DNA of 64,000 nt. It comes from Scleromitrula shiraiana (Eukaryota > Ascomycota > Leotiomycetes > Helotiales > Sclerotiniaceae). Below, one piece after another: positions 35,522 through 49,881 of the stretch; positions within the stretch are counted from its first letter, which is position 1, and every line of letters starts with the position of its first letter. The translations under genes and the position numbers were made by a program. Where the stretch lies: assembly GCA_028455995.1 (NCBI GenBank), contig JABELC010000010.1, forward strand, positions 62,001 through 126,000, read 5' to 3'. The notes beneath the pieces are model-generated. The model was not told the origin of the DNA. It did not search any database and saw nothing but the letters and a program-made list of their open reading frames with translations.

Positions 35522-36305
35522 CCCTATGGAGGTACAAGGTATTTGATGTATGAATCGTATAATGAATATCTGTTGTATATACCTTTTGTATATATGTATC
35601 TTTTATTCTTTTTTTACCCGGATGCCTTGAAGATAAAAATAAATAAAGATAGAAATGTGAAAGTATAAAAGAGAAAATAAGATGAGAAATATAAAAGTAT
35701 ATAACGATGTTGTCCCGAAGTACCGTTTGATTCCAATAATTTACACCTCTTCTTATTCTTCTTTCTTATATTGGCCGTCGTCGTCGTCGAGTTTCATCTA
35801 AGAGATATAAAAAACTGAAGTATTGGTGAAACGTCTGAAGGATATTCATCCATACTTATATGATGAAGAAAAATAAATTCTGTAAAATATACGATGCGAC
35901 AAAATCCCAGAAAAAGAGCCACGACTATATTAAGAGATGCATGAATTTTAGAGAAAGAAAATCTAACCAGTGGGTATACATAGAAATATTTTAACTTGCG
36001 CGGGCGGGATGAGGATGAGGATGAAGATGGGGATGGGGATGGGGATGAGATTCCTTAAGGTAACCATTTTTTGACGCTACGATGTGTACGGCGATGTCCA
36101 CAGTATGTAATGTGTAATGTAAGGTACTCTGTAATGTATGTGATGTTAAGTGTCAGAATAGCGATTACCCCTTACGGAAATAATCGCGAATTTTGAATTG
36201 GGTTTGAACCGGTTTCACAAGTTGCGATTGGTCAATTGAATTGAAACTAAAGGAATGACCGAGCCGCACACGTGCTTAGAATTGGTAGGAGGAATATATG
36301 GCGGG

Positions 36306-36361
36306 TATTATATGGTATGGTATGGTATGGTATGGTATGGTATGATATGGTATGGTATGGA
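36306..36361. repeat. GGTAT pentanucleotide repeat
   Basis: About ten tandem copies of GGTAT with one variant (GATAT). Confidence 0.85.
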
Positions 36362-37196
36362 TGGTTGCTTGTTGAAATATACGTAACCCGAATAAAATAA
36401 ATAAGTAAATAAATAAAATAAATAAAATATCACGATCCAAATGAGATGATAATAACGAAATAATGAAACGATGTGTGAGATATATCACTAAATTAGGAAA
36501 AGAAAATTATATCAGATGAACTATTTCATGGATCTGTACGACCCGTGATGGAATTTTTATATGAATTAGATTTTACCTAGGCAATGGGATATCTATCTAT
36601 TACAAGGATTTGATTCCCTCGATGGTTATAACTTGAGATTAGGATACTAGAATCGAGAGGTACAGTATACAATATTGAAATATTATAGTAGAATAAATAG
36701 CCTGCTGAGCAAAGTATATTGATTACATAACCTTGAATATTCATCTTGAAAGGAAATGTCAACGAGATAACAATAACAATAACATAAGATGAAGGTTAAT
36801 GACATTGATCATATTTCATAGTTATACCTAGGTATTTCCTATATAGTACCGGGTAGGGTCTGAGGAGTTTGATGACTTGATCAATCTTTTGATGAGGATT
36901 TGTGCCGCGATTACTAGAAAGAGTAGAAATATACGAAACTAAAAATGAAACTATTTCAATAGTTCATATTCATATTCATATTCATATTATAATTATCTGA
37001 TCTTAACAAAACTTCTTTCCTTTGACTCAAATTCCATTGATCTTCCTAGACTTTTTTCTTCTAAAGTTATTACTATGAAACATTGATATACATTGGAATA
37101 TTGAAATATCAGTGGGGTTAAAGTTTATTAGAGCTACTGGCTGGAGGGGTTGTGATTAATAAAGTGGTTCTGCCTCTTCTAGAAAAAAAATCCAAT

Positions 37197-37239
37197 TTAT
37201 TTTCTTATTTTCTTATTTTCTTATTTTCTTATTTTCTTA
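37197..37239. repeat. 8-bp TTATTTTC repeat
   Basis: About five tandem copies of TTATTTTC, nearly perfect. Confidence 0.85.
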
Positions 37240-38889
37240 GAACCCATACACTGGCATCATCTCAAACCTGGGGGGTGTTGAATCTATGGTATTGGAAATT
37301 TCGGGTTCCATAAAAGTGTCCGGTTGGTGCCACGATTTTTCCGCTCGGTCGGGCTCAACCGCATGAACCATTCAACTGGGGCATAGGTACATACTTTTTT
37401 ATTACTGGGCTTTAACCACACAGACAGTATCCACAAACCGGCAGTTACACAAGAGGACGATTAAGCGGTCCGGACTAATAACTATGTAAATGGAGAAAAG
37501 CTTGCGTGAGACATGGAGAAGATTTGAGCATGCATCTGATCATTTGTAGATCTATATTTACAGCATCTTATCCAATATGTACGTACGTACATAATGAGTT
37601 GAAATATATAGTTGGCATGTTCCAATGAAATTGGAAACTTGAAAGATCATGCCTTCATGAGTATCATATTTCGCTTCTTATACAATATTGAGGATCACTA
37701 CCGAAAAACCTCATACTTCAACTAGAATCCGAAATTCAAGTGCAATGCAACATATAAATTTCGCCGAAAAACGGTGATTGCCGACCGTAAAAAGTGGATG
37801 TATAATGGCTGACTGAAGATATTCCAGATGATTCAAGTTAAGAAAATAGAAGTATTCCGTGATCTATCCAATAAATACTGAATTGTCTTCCAAAATATCC
37901 AATTTCTTGCCTGGCCCCAATCGCGGATACCTTCTTCTTCATAGCTGACCACTAAAGCCTATACAAACAACATATTGTTGCGATTGGATATAAGATATGG
38001 ATTTGATCTTAGAAGGCTTCAGGACTTCCCAGATAAGCACGTCAACTCAACCAAACTCCCCACAGTACCACAGTACCACAGTACCGTAGTTCTAGATGCT
38101 CACTTCTCAATGAGAAAGATGATTTTCGCCCACTTGGCAATGGCAGCCTTCACAACTCAAGCTACGAATGAAGAGAAAAATGAAACGTAAGGGACCGAGG
38201 AAAAAAACATTCAAATGTTATGTGGTCATCACCATATATATTCGTGGCTGCTTGTTAAGTAAGCACCAGTGGATAGAATGGTGTAGGAGACTCATCAAAC
38301 CAAGACCGAACTACCAACCAGAGAATGAATAGATGGCGATCCCTTCCCACTGCTTACCATTGTGGCATGATGATAATGATGGTTTGTAGGAAATTATTGA
38401 AGTTGACTTACTATATAATTGACTTGATGGGAAGTTACCTCGGTGGTAGTTTTCCTTTGTTTATTGTAAATTCTTAAGCCGGGCCTACTGCAATTGATAT
38501 AGACTTTATCTTCACATTGAGACGTGAATCAGGATGCATATGTATCCATCTATCTGGACCAAGAAAGATGAAGATCGTATGTGCCTTTTTTTTTGGTGGT
38601 AAGCTTGCGACCTACTATACTTAGATCTTAGTGTACAGCGGTAGTATTGAACCCCTTGAGTGAGGAAAGTCTACTACAATGCCATTTTTGATTGTTAACG
38701 TTGCACGTTACATCTTCCATCTACTAGGTAGGTGTTCACATAGATCATTGTAAGATTTCTACAGTCTCGCAGTATTTACATAATAATGCCGTGGGTATGC
38801 CGATTTGTTAGGCAGTTAGGGTTCCGCGATTGGGTAACTTCACATTAGATGATTTGAATCCTTTCCCCTTTTCGTATACAAATACATTA

Positions 38890-39122
38890 CCGCATAATCT
38901 CAACAAACTGAGGTTTACCCAGTTTTGATTGAGCTTAGCAGAGCCGCCCTCCTCCCGTCGCTAACTTATATTCAAAATAGCAAAAAAGTTCTAGTTTTTA
39001 GATTTTATAACGAATCAAAATCTATTCACTTTATCGATCTTTCCAATCAGATTTTCAGAATTCAGCGGATATACTATTCTGAATTGAGCTTAGGTAAACC
39101 TCTGATTGTTGAGATTATACGG
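38890..39122. mobile_element. MITE-like element (copy 2)
   Basis: A 233-bp non-coding element flanked by TA on both sides (38888-38889 and 39123-39124). Its terminal inverted repeats, including the TA, match at 29 of 32 positions and share the core ATAATCTCAACAA with the element at 421-674. Inside, the reverse complement resembles copy 1: GTTAGCGACGGGAGG here against GTTAACGGCGGGAG there, and a related ATTGGAA stretch. The two copies are therefore one diverged family in opposite orientation. A TA target duplication suggests mobilisation by a Tc1/mariner-type transposase, which is an inference. Confidence 0.75.
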
Positions 39123-40960
39123 TAGTATCTTCTCCCTAGACTTCCATCTAATTGGTTATTTTATGCATAATCATGAAAGGTATGATCGATGCAAGATTCA
39201 ACTGGCTGACAGTCAGCCCTAAATCATATCTAGGATATCTAGGGGTCCACAAGGCTTGCTAGTAGGCTTACTAGGCTTCAGGAATATGATAATCAGCACA
39301 CTACTTTTCAGCCCTGTGATCTCAATAACCTTGTATTCCCAGTACACTTCTGTGTGTTCTGTTGTACTGTATATCCTTCTTGACTCTCCCGCTTTATAGA
39401 TCTCGCTCAAAGGGACATTGTAGTCGAATTGAGAAATAAAGTCCTGTCATTTGTAAATTCCTACGTACAGTATAAATGAACAAGAGAAGCATTCATTATC
39501 GTTGGATTTGATTGTACTTGAGTAATATAGAAAGAAACTGTAAATATAGAACGACATTCCATTCACCGTAAATCGTCCAACCAAAATACAATTTGTAGCT
39601 GGAGATCTCCACAAGGTTTGAGCTGGACTTTCCTCCGTAGATGTACAGATGCACAGTACGGATATATGCAGAAGATCCTCTTCGAGTCCTATATATCATT
39701 TTCTACGTAGCACACATTGATACATGCCTAAGGTAGTCATTCTGAATGTTTTACCTCAAATTCTACCAAAGAATGGTAAAGAAGGAGGAGGAAAAGGGAG
39801 GAAAATCCATAGGGCTGTAATTGAGTTATTACTGTATCCATGGTATCGGGATATATGATTGAAATGGAATGGTGGCTTACTGATCAAAGAATTGGGTACT
39901 TACAAAAGTATTAGAACTATGAGTGAACAAAATGGTTCCTGCCGCACGTCTAGAGTGATACGATACTTATCCTATGTAGGTAGAAAATTCCAGCCCAATA
40001 TAAATTGTACCGGGTAACATATCGATATCATTTATCACCTCCTTAGGTACTTATTATACAATATACTCGAGTACAATATACAACATACAACATACAACAT
40101 ACAACATTGAATCTAAAGAAAGACAAGAAAGGCAAGACAGAAAGACAGAAAGACAGGAAGAAAAAGATTACCTGTGATAGAGTTATTACATCTTTCATCA
40201 TCGATACTTCCTCCCCTCCTCCCCTCCTCCCTGTCCAAGGTTACATTCACCGTACCTCTTATACTTTTTTTCTACTTGTATCTATACAAGAGCAAGAGAA
40301 GAAGCGGGAGAAGGAGAAGCTTACTACCAAATTCCTTGGTTAAACCTCCGAATCTCGGTGATCTCCCCCCCCCCTTTCATCTCACATTCTCCAAGCCGGC
40401 CAGCTTATTATTTTTCATTAACATCTCACATTCATTCATCCATTCATTCGTTCGTACATTCATCACTCATACTTATTCATTTACTCTCATCGATTTGCTA
40501 GCTATAACACTGCCCAGGTGATTACACAGATACTTAGTTGACACATACAACTTTTATGAGCAACTCGCCGAGAATTGTACAACCTTGTGTTCTCCTTGTT
40601 ACAAAATTCTGCCTATTTCATTCATGTTACTCAATCAATTATAACGACGGTCAACAGTTATCTGAATTTAAATCCTCAAATACAAACACTTTAAGAAAGA
40701 ATTTATAAATCCGCTTCATATCCTCCCAGTTTCCCCCCCCTCCCCACCCCCAAAGATAACTTAACGATCCAAGCGGCGGTTAGAATTTCAATTATCACGG
40801 AAGTACTTCCGTACCGGTATAAAAATTATCATTTACAAGGCCTTAAGATTGTCCAAGCACCCTCGACAAGAAAAAAAATCACAAGAAATATAAAGACCAA
40901 AGAAGAACCTTCGCAGCAATTGTATGGGCAATGCATAAGAATATTCGATTATATCAGATC

Positions 40961-43115
40961 ATGGCAGACAAAGATACAGTGAAACCAATAAGACAACGAC
41001 GTGCAAGTCGACCAAAAGTAAAAACAGGATGTAATAATTGCAAGTAAGTTTTTTTAATATTGATTTCCTTGATGTCCCCGCGTGAGCGCCCTGTTGGTTT
41101 GTTTCCAACATTGGCTAATCCATGGGTGTTTTTTTTAATTATCTAGACATCGAAGAGTCAAATGCGACGAAACTAGACCACAATGTACGAAATGTGTTAG
41201 ATCAGGACGAACTTGCGATGGTTATCCAGCATATAATCCAAGAAATAGACATGTAGATAATATTGTTCCAATTGCTCCTCGTCCGAGGAGTGATCGCGCC
41301 GAATCATTATCATCGAATCCATCAATTACTACTACAACAACACCTCCTTCGACGGCAGTTGTTCCATCGAGAAAGGTTGTACGAAATGTTTCGAAACAAA
41401 ACTATAATACACCTCTGACACCTACTACACCTATTTCATTCCATCCATCAATAATATCACATCCTTTCGGTCTTTCATTTGATACTACAGAAGGTCAATA
41501 TTTCCAAGTCTTTCGCACACATACGGCCAGCGAATTGTCAGGATTCTTTGATTCCGAATTTTGGACTCGTAGTGTTCTACAAGAAAGTCATTCGGAAGCC
41601 TCAATACGACATGCTGTTGTAGCATTGGGCGCTCTATACAAAACGTTAGAAAAGGTTGCAGAATCACCTCCAGGCTCTCCGCGTTCAACAAATCAAAGTC
41701 CTCCCACCGATTCAGCCCCAACGCATTGGAATTTTGCTTGGGAACAATATGGAAGAGCGGTAACTCGAATGCGACAATCTATCGAAAATAATGAAGTACG
41801 ATCTCAACGAACAATCTTAATATCGAGTGTCTTATTCACATGTTTTCAATCATTTGTTGGCGACCATAAGGCCGCTATTACACAAGTACAGGTTGGGTTG
41901 GGAGTGATGGAAAAACAGAGACGGGAAAGAAAACGATTATTTATTCAACGAGAAGATGATATTGTGGAAGATGAGCTTGGTCAAATGTTTACACGTCTTG
42001 CGATCCAGGCAAAATCATATGATATGGCATTTCATTTTCCACATCCTTGGGTAATTCGACTTTCGACTAATCCAAGTATCGCGAATCCCACATCTCCATC
42101 AAGCCCTTCATCGCCTTCAGATACTTCCACAACCGCTTCGTTGGAAGCTCCCATCCCGGATCACTTTCTCAATTTACAAGAAGCTAGATTGGTGCTCGAT
42201 GCACTCTGTGAGAGGATAATGCGGTATAATGAAGAACTGGCTGGTTTCTATACCGTTTCCAATAACATCCTACCCGCATCCATCCAATCCAACGGCTACG
42301 GCTACGGACGATCCCTCGAACAGTGGCAAAAGTCCTTCTCACCACTCCTCCAAAGTCGACGCCGACCAGGCAAAACCAATACAGAAAGAGCGGGAATCAT
42401 CGTCCTCCAAATGACATGTATAATGACGCGAGTCCTCGTCTTCACGGCCTTCAGTTCTACCGAAATGGTGTTCGATCAGTTCCAACACATGTTTGAGGAA
42501 ATTAACGAGTTGGCGAAGGAATTAATCGTGGATGAGGAATTGGCGATTGCGCAGGCTAGATGTGGTGAGGCTTGTCGACATGTTAATTCCTCCTCCTCCT
42601 CTTCTTCATCCCAACATCATCAACGATCGTTCCGTACTCCGTTCGGAGTAAATTATACATTGCCTTCCCCATCAACCTGTAAAAATGACACGACATATTC
42701 ACATATCAAACCCTCGTTCGCTCTCGATCTGGGAATTATCCCCCCGCTCTTCGTCGTAGCGACGAAATGCCGCGATAGAAAGTTACGACGGGAAGCTATC
42801 GCGATGCTTACATCATCTCATCGGAGGGAAGGGATGTGGGATTCGAGACTTTGTGCGGGGGTGGGGAAGTGGATCATGGATGTTGAGGAGGAGGGGTTGG
42901 ATGATTATGAGATGGTGGCTGGGATGGGCGGGATGGGCGGGATGAGGGGAATGAATTTAACGGGCGCAGCGATGGTGAGGGAAAATAAAAGAGTCATGGT
43001 TATGGAGATTGGGTTTAATCTTGAGAAGAGGTGGGCGACGCTTAGGTGTGGAACTAGGGGGGCTAGGAGGGGGGATTGGGATCCTAGGGCTAGGGAGACG
43101 CCGGTTAGTTGGTAG
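40961..43115 (+). CDS. Zn2Cys6 transcription factor
   Basis: Two exons: 40961-41043 and 41147-43115, about 683 residues; the 103-bp intron (GTAAGT, CTAG) splits the codon of the Lys after the second Cys. The zinc cluster at residues 24-51 reads C-x2-C-x6-C-x6-C-x2-C-x6-C, with KHRRVKCDE between, the classic DNA-binding motif. A disordered Ser/Thr/Pro linker follows. Residues ~160-420 have the helical pattern of the fungal transcription-factor domain (SIRHAVVALGALYKTLE, with SSVLFTCFQSF further on), as in C6 factors with a DUF3468-like region. It should be a nuclear regulator; targets are unknown. An in-frame ATG at 40931 would add ten residues. The last ~60 codons are G-ending and encode a Met/Gly-rich segment. 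Confidence 0.9.
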
Positions 43116-44198
43116 GAGAGGGCTTTTTAAGGGTTTGGCTTGGGTGTGTGGGAGAGGATGGGATGGATGGGATGGGAAGTTGATGAGGCCGACTTGTGTT
43201 GTGTGGTTTTGTGCTCTATCCGTCATGTTTTGCTTGGATTTGCTTGAATTTGCGTGATTATTTAAGAGGTGGAGTAAAGCAACGAATAAATGATAGAATG
43301 ATCGGATGAATGGTGTATGAATTGGATGGGGTAGGGTTGTATGATAGTTAATGTATATAGTAGTTGACTTGGAGGTCAACGGGCAGGGTAGGACGGGCGT
43401 AACTTGGTATAAAATGATATGGTAGGGATGGATATGGATAGGTCATGGGATTTGATGTTCGGGTACAATTTTGCATGAGCGTTAGATGGACTTGGATTTG
43501 GATTTGAATTTGAATTGGATTGGATTTGGATTATATAAAGATTAAGTTAGTTATATTATACTAGAAAAAAATCAACATCAAAATCAAAATCAATATATAA
43601 AAACAAGCAAAATAATGAAACAAAATAAACCATGCATACACGCATGCATAATTGATAAACCCCCATCTCCATCTCTATCTCCATCTACATTAAATCAAGT
43701 CAAGCCATACAAGTACGCGGAAATACTTTAATTTGTTGGAGTTCCATACGCTCTCTACCTCTTCTCTTCTCTTCTCTCCTCTCCTTTTCTTTTCTTTCCT
43801 CTCCTCTTCTTTAATTTCCTCTCCTCTCCTCTCCTCTCCTCTTCTTTTCTCTTCTCTCCTCTCCTCTCCTCTCTCTCTCTCTCTCTCTCAACTTAACTTA
43901 TTCAACCCCATTTAATTTACTTTAATTCATCAACTAATAACCAACTATTCAATCCACATACTAGTAATACTATCCAATCTATTCCAACCCATTTCAATAT
44001 AAACCAAATCCCTTCTATATGAATATATCCTCTATCTTTCAAATCAAATCATAGCAAAAACTCACATATCAATCCCACTCCTCTATAACCCCTTAAACCA
44101 AACCACCATGTCCATCCCCATATCTAGATCCAGATCCAGATGACGAACTCCATCACATTATAATAGATCCATCTAATACCTTCCCCCTCCTTCGATGC

Positions 44199-44216
44199 GG
44201 GGGGGGGGGGGGGGGG
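44199..44216. repeat. Run of 18 G
   Basis: An uninterrupted homopolymer of 18 G in AT-rich DNA. Homopolymers of this length are prone to slippage and to sequencing error, so the exact length is uncertain. Confidence 0.85.
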
Positions 44217-46702
44217 AAATTCCTCCCTCCCCTTGGAAAAAAAATATCAATATAGTTTTTTTACTCATTGTAAATGGAATATGTGTATATATATATATAA
44301 ATATATATACAAATACAAGCATTATAGCTTTATATTTCATTTTTACACTTTCATTGTATTATCTAGATTGATTGTGGATGATCAAGAGATAGATAAATAG
44401 ATAACTTAAAAGTTGTTGTTTATTCTAAAACTTTTCTTTTCTCTTTCCCTTTCTCTTCCTACTCTTCTGTTTCTTCAAGTTCACTTTACTTTTATATCTT
44501 TTTTACTAAATTAATTTGTAGATCTGTTAATTTATGAATTCATTTATTCATTCAACCATTTATTGATTTATTTATCTACTATGATATTAATTTACTAGAT
44601 AGTTTACGTATATATATATATGTTCTCTCTCTCTATATATACATATAAATACATACTAGTATAAACAAAACCGAACAAGACAAAATGGATTATTCTATAT
44701 ATCTATCTATTAATGTCTCCTCCCTCTCCTCTCACCTCTCTCTTCTCATCCCTCTCCTCTCACTCCTCTCATATAATTCATCTCCTTCCTTCTCAATATC
44801 CCCTCCCTCCCCTATCCTATCCCTTCCCATCCCATCCCCCTCCTCTCACCCCTCTCATATAATTCATCCTCTTCCTTCTCAATATCTTCTCCCATCCCAT
44901 CCCATCCCATCCCATCCCATCCCTTCTCATCCCCTCCATCCAAACCCAAACCCAAATATACACCCCCAATTTAATTTTTAACCTCCATACCCACATCCAC
45001 ACCCACACCCATACTCATACTATGTATGTACTAGTATATATATGGATGTGTGTATATGTATATGTATTTGTATTATAAATATAATTGATGAGTTAAGATA
45101 GGATGGGATAGGATAAAATGGGATGGGATATAATAAGATTGTATTATATTTTATTTATATTTTATTTAGCTTTTGTATCTGCTCTTTACTAGTATTATGC
45201 ATGGTTTTTATATTTAGTAACATCTAACGTCACGTCTAACGTCACAGTCTAACGTCTAACAAGGCTAAGGGCTAAATGAAGGAATGAAGCAATAAAAGAA
45301 GAAATATTGATTCACGGAGTAAGATGTAGTCTAGATAGATGATTAGAGGAAGAGGGCCGTTGATTAGTATTTAGAATTTATTATTTAAAAGTGGATTTAT
45401 ATACTATTCACTAGCATTCACAAATGAATAAATGAATCCTATAATCTACTTTAGTATATGTATATCATATACTCGACTTACATAATATCAAATTCGAGAA
45501 TAGCGGGGTAATAAACGATAATAGATGAAAAAGCTGAATATATATACTTATTATCCATATGATAATACTAGTGTAAGATCAAGACCTATGCTTATATATC
45601 CCCTGGCATTTGAACTTTCCCATGCATTACCTTAGCAAAAAATATCTATACTAGTATTTTCCATCCTTCATTTTCCATTTTCCATTTTCCACTAGTATTT
45701 CTGCAAACATCCTTCAAATTTTATTCATTCACTTTAAACTTCAAGAGGCTCTAAATCTAAATCTTTAATTCTCGTACCCGTCACTTGAGGTCACAACTTC
45801 AACTTGAAGATGGCATGATAGTGAAAATCCTTCCGATTCGGATGCTATTTTTAATATTCAGATATAGACTAGTATTTAATCTATTATTTATTAATCTATA
45901 TAACTTACTAGTAAGTGTTTTTTGTTTTTCCCTCATTACTTCTTCATGCTGATGGGTGGGTGAGTTGGGGGATTTGCTAGATTTTTTTTTCGTGGGTAGT
46001 AATGAGATTCATCACTGTTAGTATGTCTTCTTTGTTGTTATGATTATGTTCTTTTGAGTTATTTATATATATAATATAACATGAAATGAAATGAGATCAA
46101 AATGAAATCAAAATGAAAATATTAATTAATATAAAAAATAAAGAAATGAGATATCCAAGTTGAAAACATCATGATGAATCAAATCCGAGTCTATAAAAAA
46201 GAATAAAAAAAAAACGATAATTAAAAAAGAATCAATATATTCTTTTCAAGTGTTTTTTTCACTTAAAAAGAATAATTATCATGATGGAAAAAGTATCTAT
46301 TAATCAATCAATTCCTTCAAGTTGATAAACAATATACCATGATAGAATCTGGCGATAAATAAATAAATTTCAAATCTCTAGTATGATATTATATTATACT
46401 ATATATATATATAAATACATAGACGAGTCAGATAATAATCTTCCGGAATCAGAGCGTATAAATTCTATATCGAATACCAATATACAGCAAATCAAGATCG
46501 TGTAATAATACTAATATGAATAGTTTAACTTGAATGTATTATTTATTAATATATTACTCATTAACCCATCCATTCATCTTCATCCATTCACGATTTTCAA
46601 ACTCATATATCTTTAAAATAGATAGATAAATTCCTTATATATATTTCTTTCAAATAAGAATTTATATCATGATGCGGATCCTTGCATTCAAGTTTAAGTT
46701 CT

Positions 46703-46740
<38 letters not shown>

Positions 46741-46975
46741 TCGTTGTCATGGTTTTTATTATGTGTGTGTGTGTCTGTGTGTGTGTGGTAATCGTGCATA
46801 TATCATGATTGTCACTGTATACTCAGAGTATATAGTATTAGTAGTAGTAGTAGTAGAATTAGGGAGTTTGTATTGTGATAGGAATATGGATATGGATATG
46901 AATGGAAATAGGAATGGAATGAATAAATATATTATTAGTTTTATCAATCAATATTTCATACTCGAAAGAAGGAAA

Positions 46976-47014
<39 letters not shown>
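46976..47014. repeat. GATA microsatellite
   Basis: About nine to ten tandem copies of GATA. Confidence 0.9.
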
Positions 47015-47015
<1 letters not shown>

Positions 47016-47763
47016 ATCCAAGGTTCGATATGCCAGTGATAAATTTAGATTTCCGATAATCTATTGATCAATGTATCGATTAATGTATCGATCACTGGAT
47101 ATGGATATTTTGGGATTTTTTATCCAGATTTGTTGATACCATGTGATATAACATGATACGATGTGATGTGATGTGATGTGATACGATGTGATGTGATAAA
47201 CATGCACATATTCACAGATAAGTAAATGTATACGGTATTATTTGTATACATGTATCCGGGTGATATAGCATGATGTTGAGATGTATGGGAACATATTGGG
47301 GGAAAAGAGGGGAGGGGGTAAAAGAGAAAGAGTTCTTGGGATCATGTACTCGAGTATTTATATATATATATTAAATTTTTATGTGGTCTTGTCTTGTCTT
47401 GTCTTGTCTTGTCTTTCAATTGACTATTCGGATGTTGGATGTTGGATGTTGGATGGTGTGATTTTGATGGTATATCGTTATCTATCTATATATTTTATCA
47501 CTGATAAATTACTTCGAATAGTCCATCCTGATGATCTTAGGAAGGAAAGAAAGAGATACGATATGATACGATATGATATTGTAAAAAGGTGATAAACTGA
47601 TATTATCCATCCAATAGGCAATAGATAAAATGGCGTATACTCGAGTATTGAATCTTCCTTGTAAAACTCGAGGTTCGAGAATCGAGAATTGAGAATTGAA
47701 AATCGAGAAGAGGAGGTAATTCTAGATTCATTATTCTTCTCAGCCATAATAATAATAATAAAG

Positions 47764-47766
<3 letters not shown>

Positions 47767-47794
<28 letters not shown>

Positions 47795-47808
47795 CATACA
47801 TACATACA
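47767..47808. repeat. CATA microsatellite
   Basis: About ten tandem copies of CATA. On the minus strand it reads as a run of Met-Tyr-Val-Cys codons in open frames that are not genes. Confidence 0.9.
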
Positions 47809-49063
47809 CCTCTCAAACTCTCAATTGAAGCCGAGAATTAATGAAATGAGGGGGGGGGGAAATGATCAATCAAATCAAATCAAATCAAATCAAAAGTTGT
47901 GAACCCCGCTTTATGTATGTAACGTGGAAAGGAAGGAATACTTCCGTACTATCTGCAAGGCTGAGAAGTTCAAGTTGTGGTGGTGGCATTTGTAGATAAT
48001 TTTGATGTCGAGTGATGAAGAAGGCTATTTTTATTATTTTATTTTATTTTATTTTGTTTTGGATTAGAATTGATTATTTTGATTTGAAGATTTGAAGATA
48101 CTGTCACGGTATATAATATATATAATATACAGGTTACTATAATATAAAATGGATAAAAATACGTCTAGAAATACATCTACATCTAGTGGGTTAAAAAAAT
48201 AAAATTGCACGAGTAATCTTTTAAATTGAAATAATAAATGATTTCTTCCTCATCTCCTTTTGAATGAATGAATGCCCAAGTGTTCAATTCAATTCAATTC
48301 AATCGGGTGTATAAAACAAATATATTTACCGGTACCCGGTTCATAGCAGCCGGTGACGGATAATCAGATAGAGAAATTTCCATATAATTTTTATATAAAA
48401 AGATCATGTTGTGGAACCTCGAAGGATTTTAGTTTGTGGGGTAGAGAGAATTAAGAAGATTGGAAAATAATGTAACATTTAAGATAATATATCGTTCCTT
48501 GTACCTTGTATTTTGTATCTTGTGCCTTATGCCTTGTGCCTTGTGCCTTGTGTTATGGAAAAAATTGAGGAGATGTCTACGTGATATAATTACTAATCTG
48601 AGTATAACCTCAAATCAAACGACAACATAGGGAGAATTTTACTTGGAATAAAATAATATCAATTTGAATAATATGGAACTCTCAGAGCATACGGAACTCT
48701 CTTAGAACTTTAGATAAAATTTCCATGTAAACTAATAAACTAATAAATAATAATTGATCTTCATAACTTTAAAACTTCAAAAATAATGAAATGCAGGGAC
48801 CATTTTTAATGCCAAACTAAACTATATCAAGTTAAGTATCTCAACTGTAGTCTAAATCAAAATAGGAAAGGTTCATATTCAATCACGCAAGACAATTCCT
48901 CAATCGCAACATTTTTTTTCCCCCCTTTCATAGATTTCTAATCTATATAACAACCCAAACAGTTGAATTCTCATTATCATTATCAAACACCTGGATGACC
49001 AGTTAAATCTTTTATTAATCTATTTTGTATAATGCATCAAATATTAGATATTTAATTTTGACT

Positions 49064-49094
<31 letters not shown>

Positions 49095-49881
49095 CATATC
49101 ATTATCACTATCACTATCACTATCACATTCATATTTATATTCACATTTATATTCACACTCATATATAAAATCATACAGATCCACAAATCCACGGATACTA
49201 CACCATAATCGGTATCTATATCTATATCTATATCTTCTTTTACCCCATTACTCCAAAAGTACATACTATACTGTATAACTATATGATATAATACGTAGGT
49301 GTATATCCTTTTTTCTAAATTCGATCTGAATCGCTCACCGCTAAGATAATCTTTCACATTCTATCGTATCTCTTAAAAGTCTTCATATATATTTCACTTG
49401 TTGTCCTTTCCCCTTCCTCATCTTCTCGTACTCCATCTTCCCTTCATTCTTCCCCCCCCCCCCCACCTTTGATATCTACAACGATATAATTTATCTCACC
49501 TTTTTGGGTTTATCTATTCCCAACAGAAGTTATTCATTCACTGTTGGTTATATATATATATATACATATATATCTCTATATTTCTATACTTTTAAACTTC
49601 TAACTTCCATTCACTGCTCTTTATCAAAAGTCTACAACTCATCTACCATTGATATATTGGTCACAAGATCAATATTCTTCTACTTCATTTCATCTCTCCT
49701 CTCTTAAATAACATTCTTAAGATCAAATCTTACATCTTTTATTATTATTCTACTTTATTATCTACAAAGAAAATAACCCTACTTCAAATCTACTTCGTAG
49801 CAAACTTCATACAGAAATCTATCTTATAAATAGTTTCTTACATCTTTTGAACAATCAAAATCAAAGTCATTCAAATTCAAA

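Larger units (their letters stand above)
35522..40960. other. Intergenic region with inverted-repeat element
   Basis: About 5.4 kb without a gene I can support. It contains GGTAT repeats (36306-36361), an 8-bp TTATTTTC repeat (37197-37239) and the MITE-like element at 38890-39122. The part upstream of 40961 holds AAAGACAG-type and CT-rich tracts that look like promoter and leader DNA of the Zn2Cys6 regulator. A segment near 37300-37380 is richer in GC than its surroundings but has no recognisable coding content. Confidence 0.55.
43116..49881. other. 6.8 kb gene-free, repeat-rich block
   Basis: No gene is recognised on either strand. The block is AT-rich and dense in simple repeats: a CT tract (43750-43890), an 18-base G run (44199-44216), CCCAT repeats (44891-44923), GATT (46706-46738), GT (about 46761-46788), GATA (46976-47014), CTTGT (about 47386-47415), CATA (47767-47808), AAATC (about 47866-47894) and TATCAT (about 49066-49097). 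Three TAACGTC motifs cluster at 45226-45262. The last ~500 bp should contain the choline sulfatase promoter and leader. Confidence 0.6.

Noticed and set aside
47478..47816. Minus-strand frames beginning with repeated Met-Tyr-Val-Cys
   Set aside because: The N-terminal part is the CATA microsatellite and the rest has no domain.
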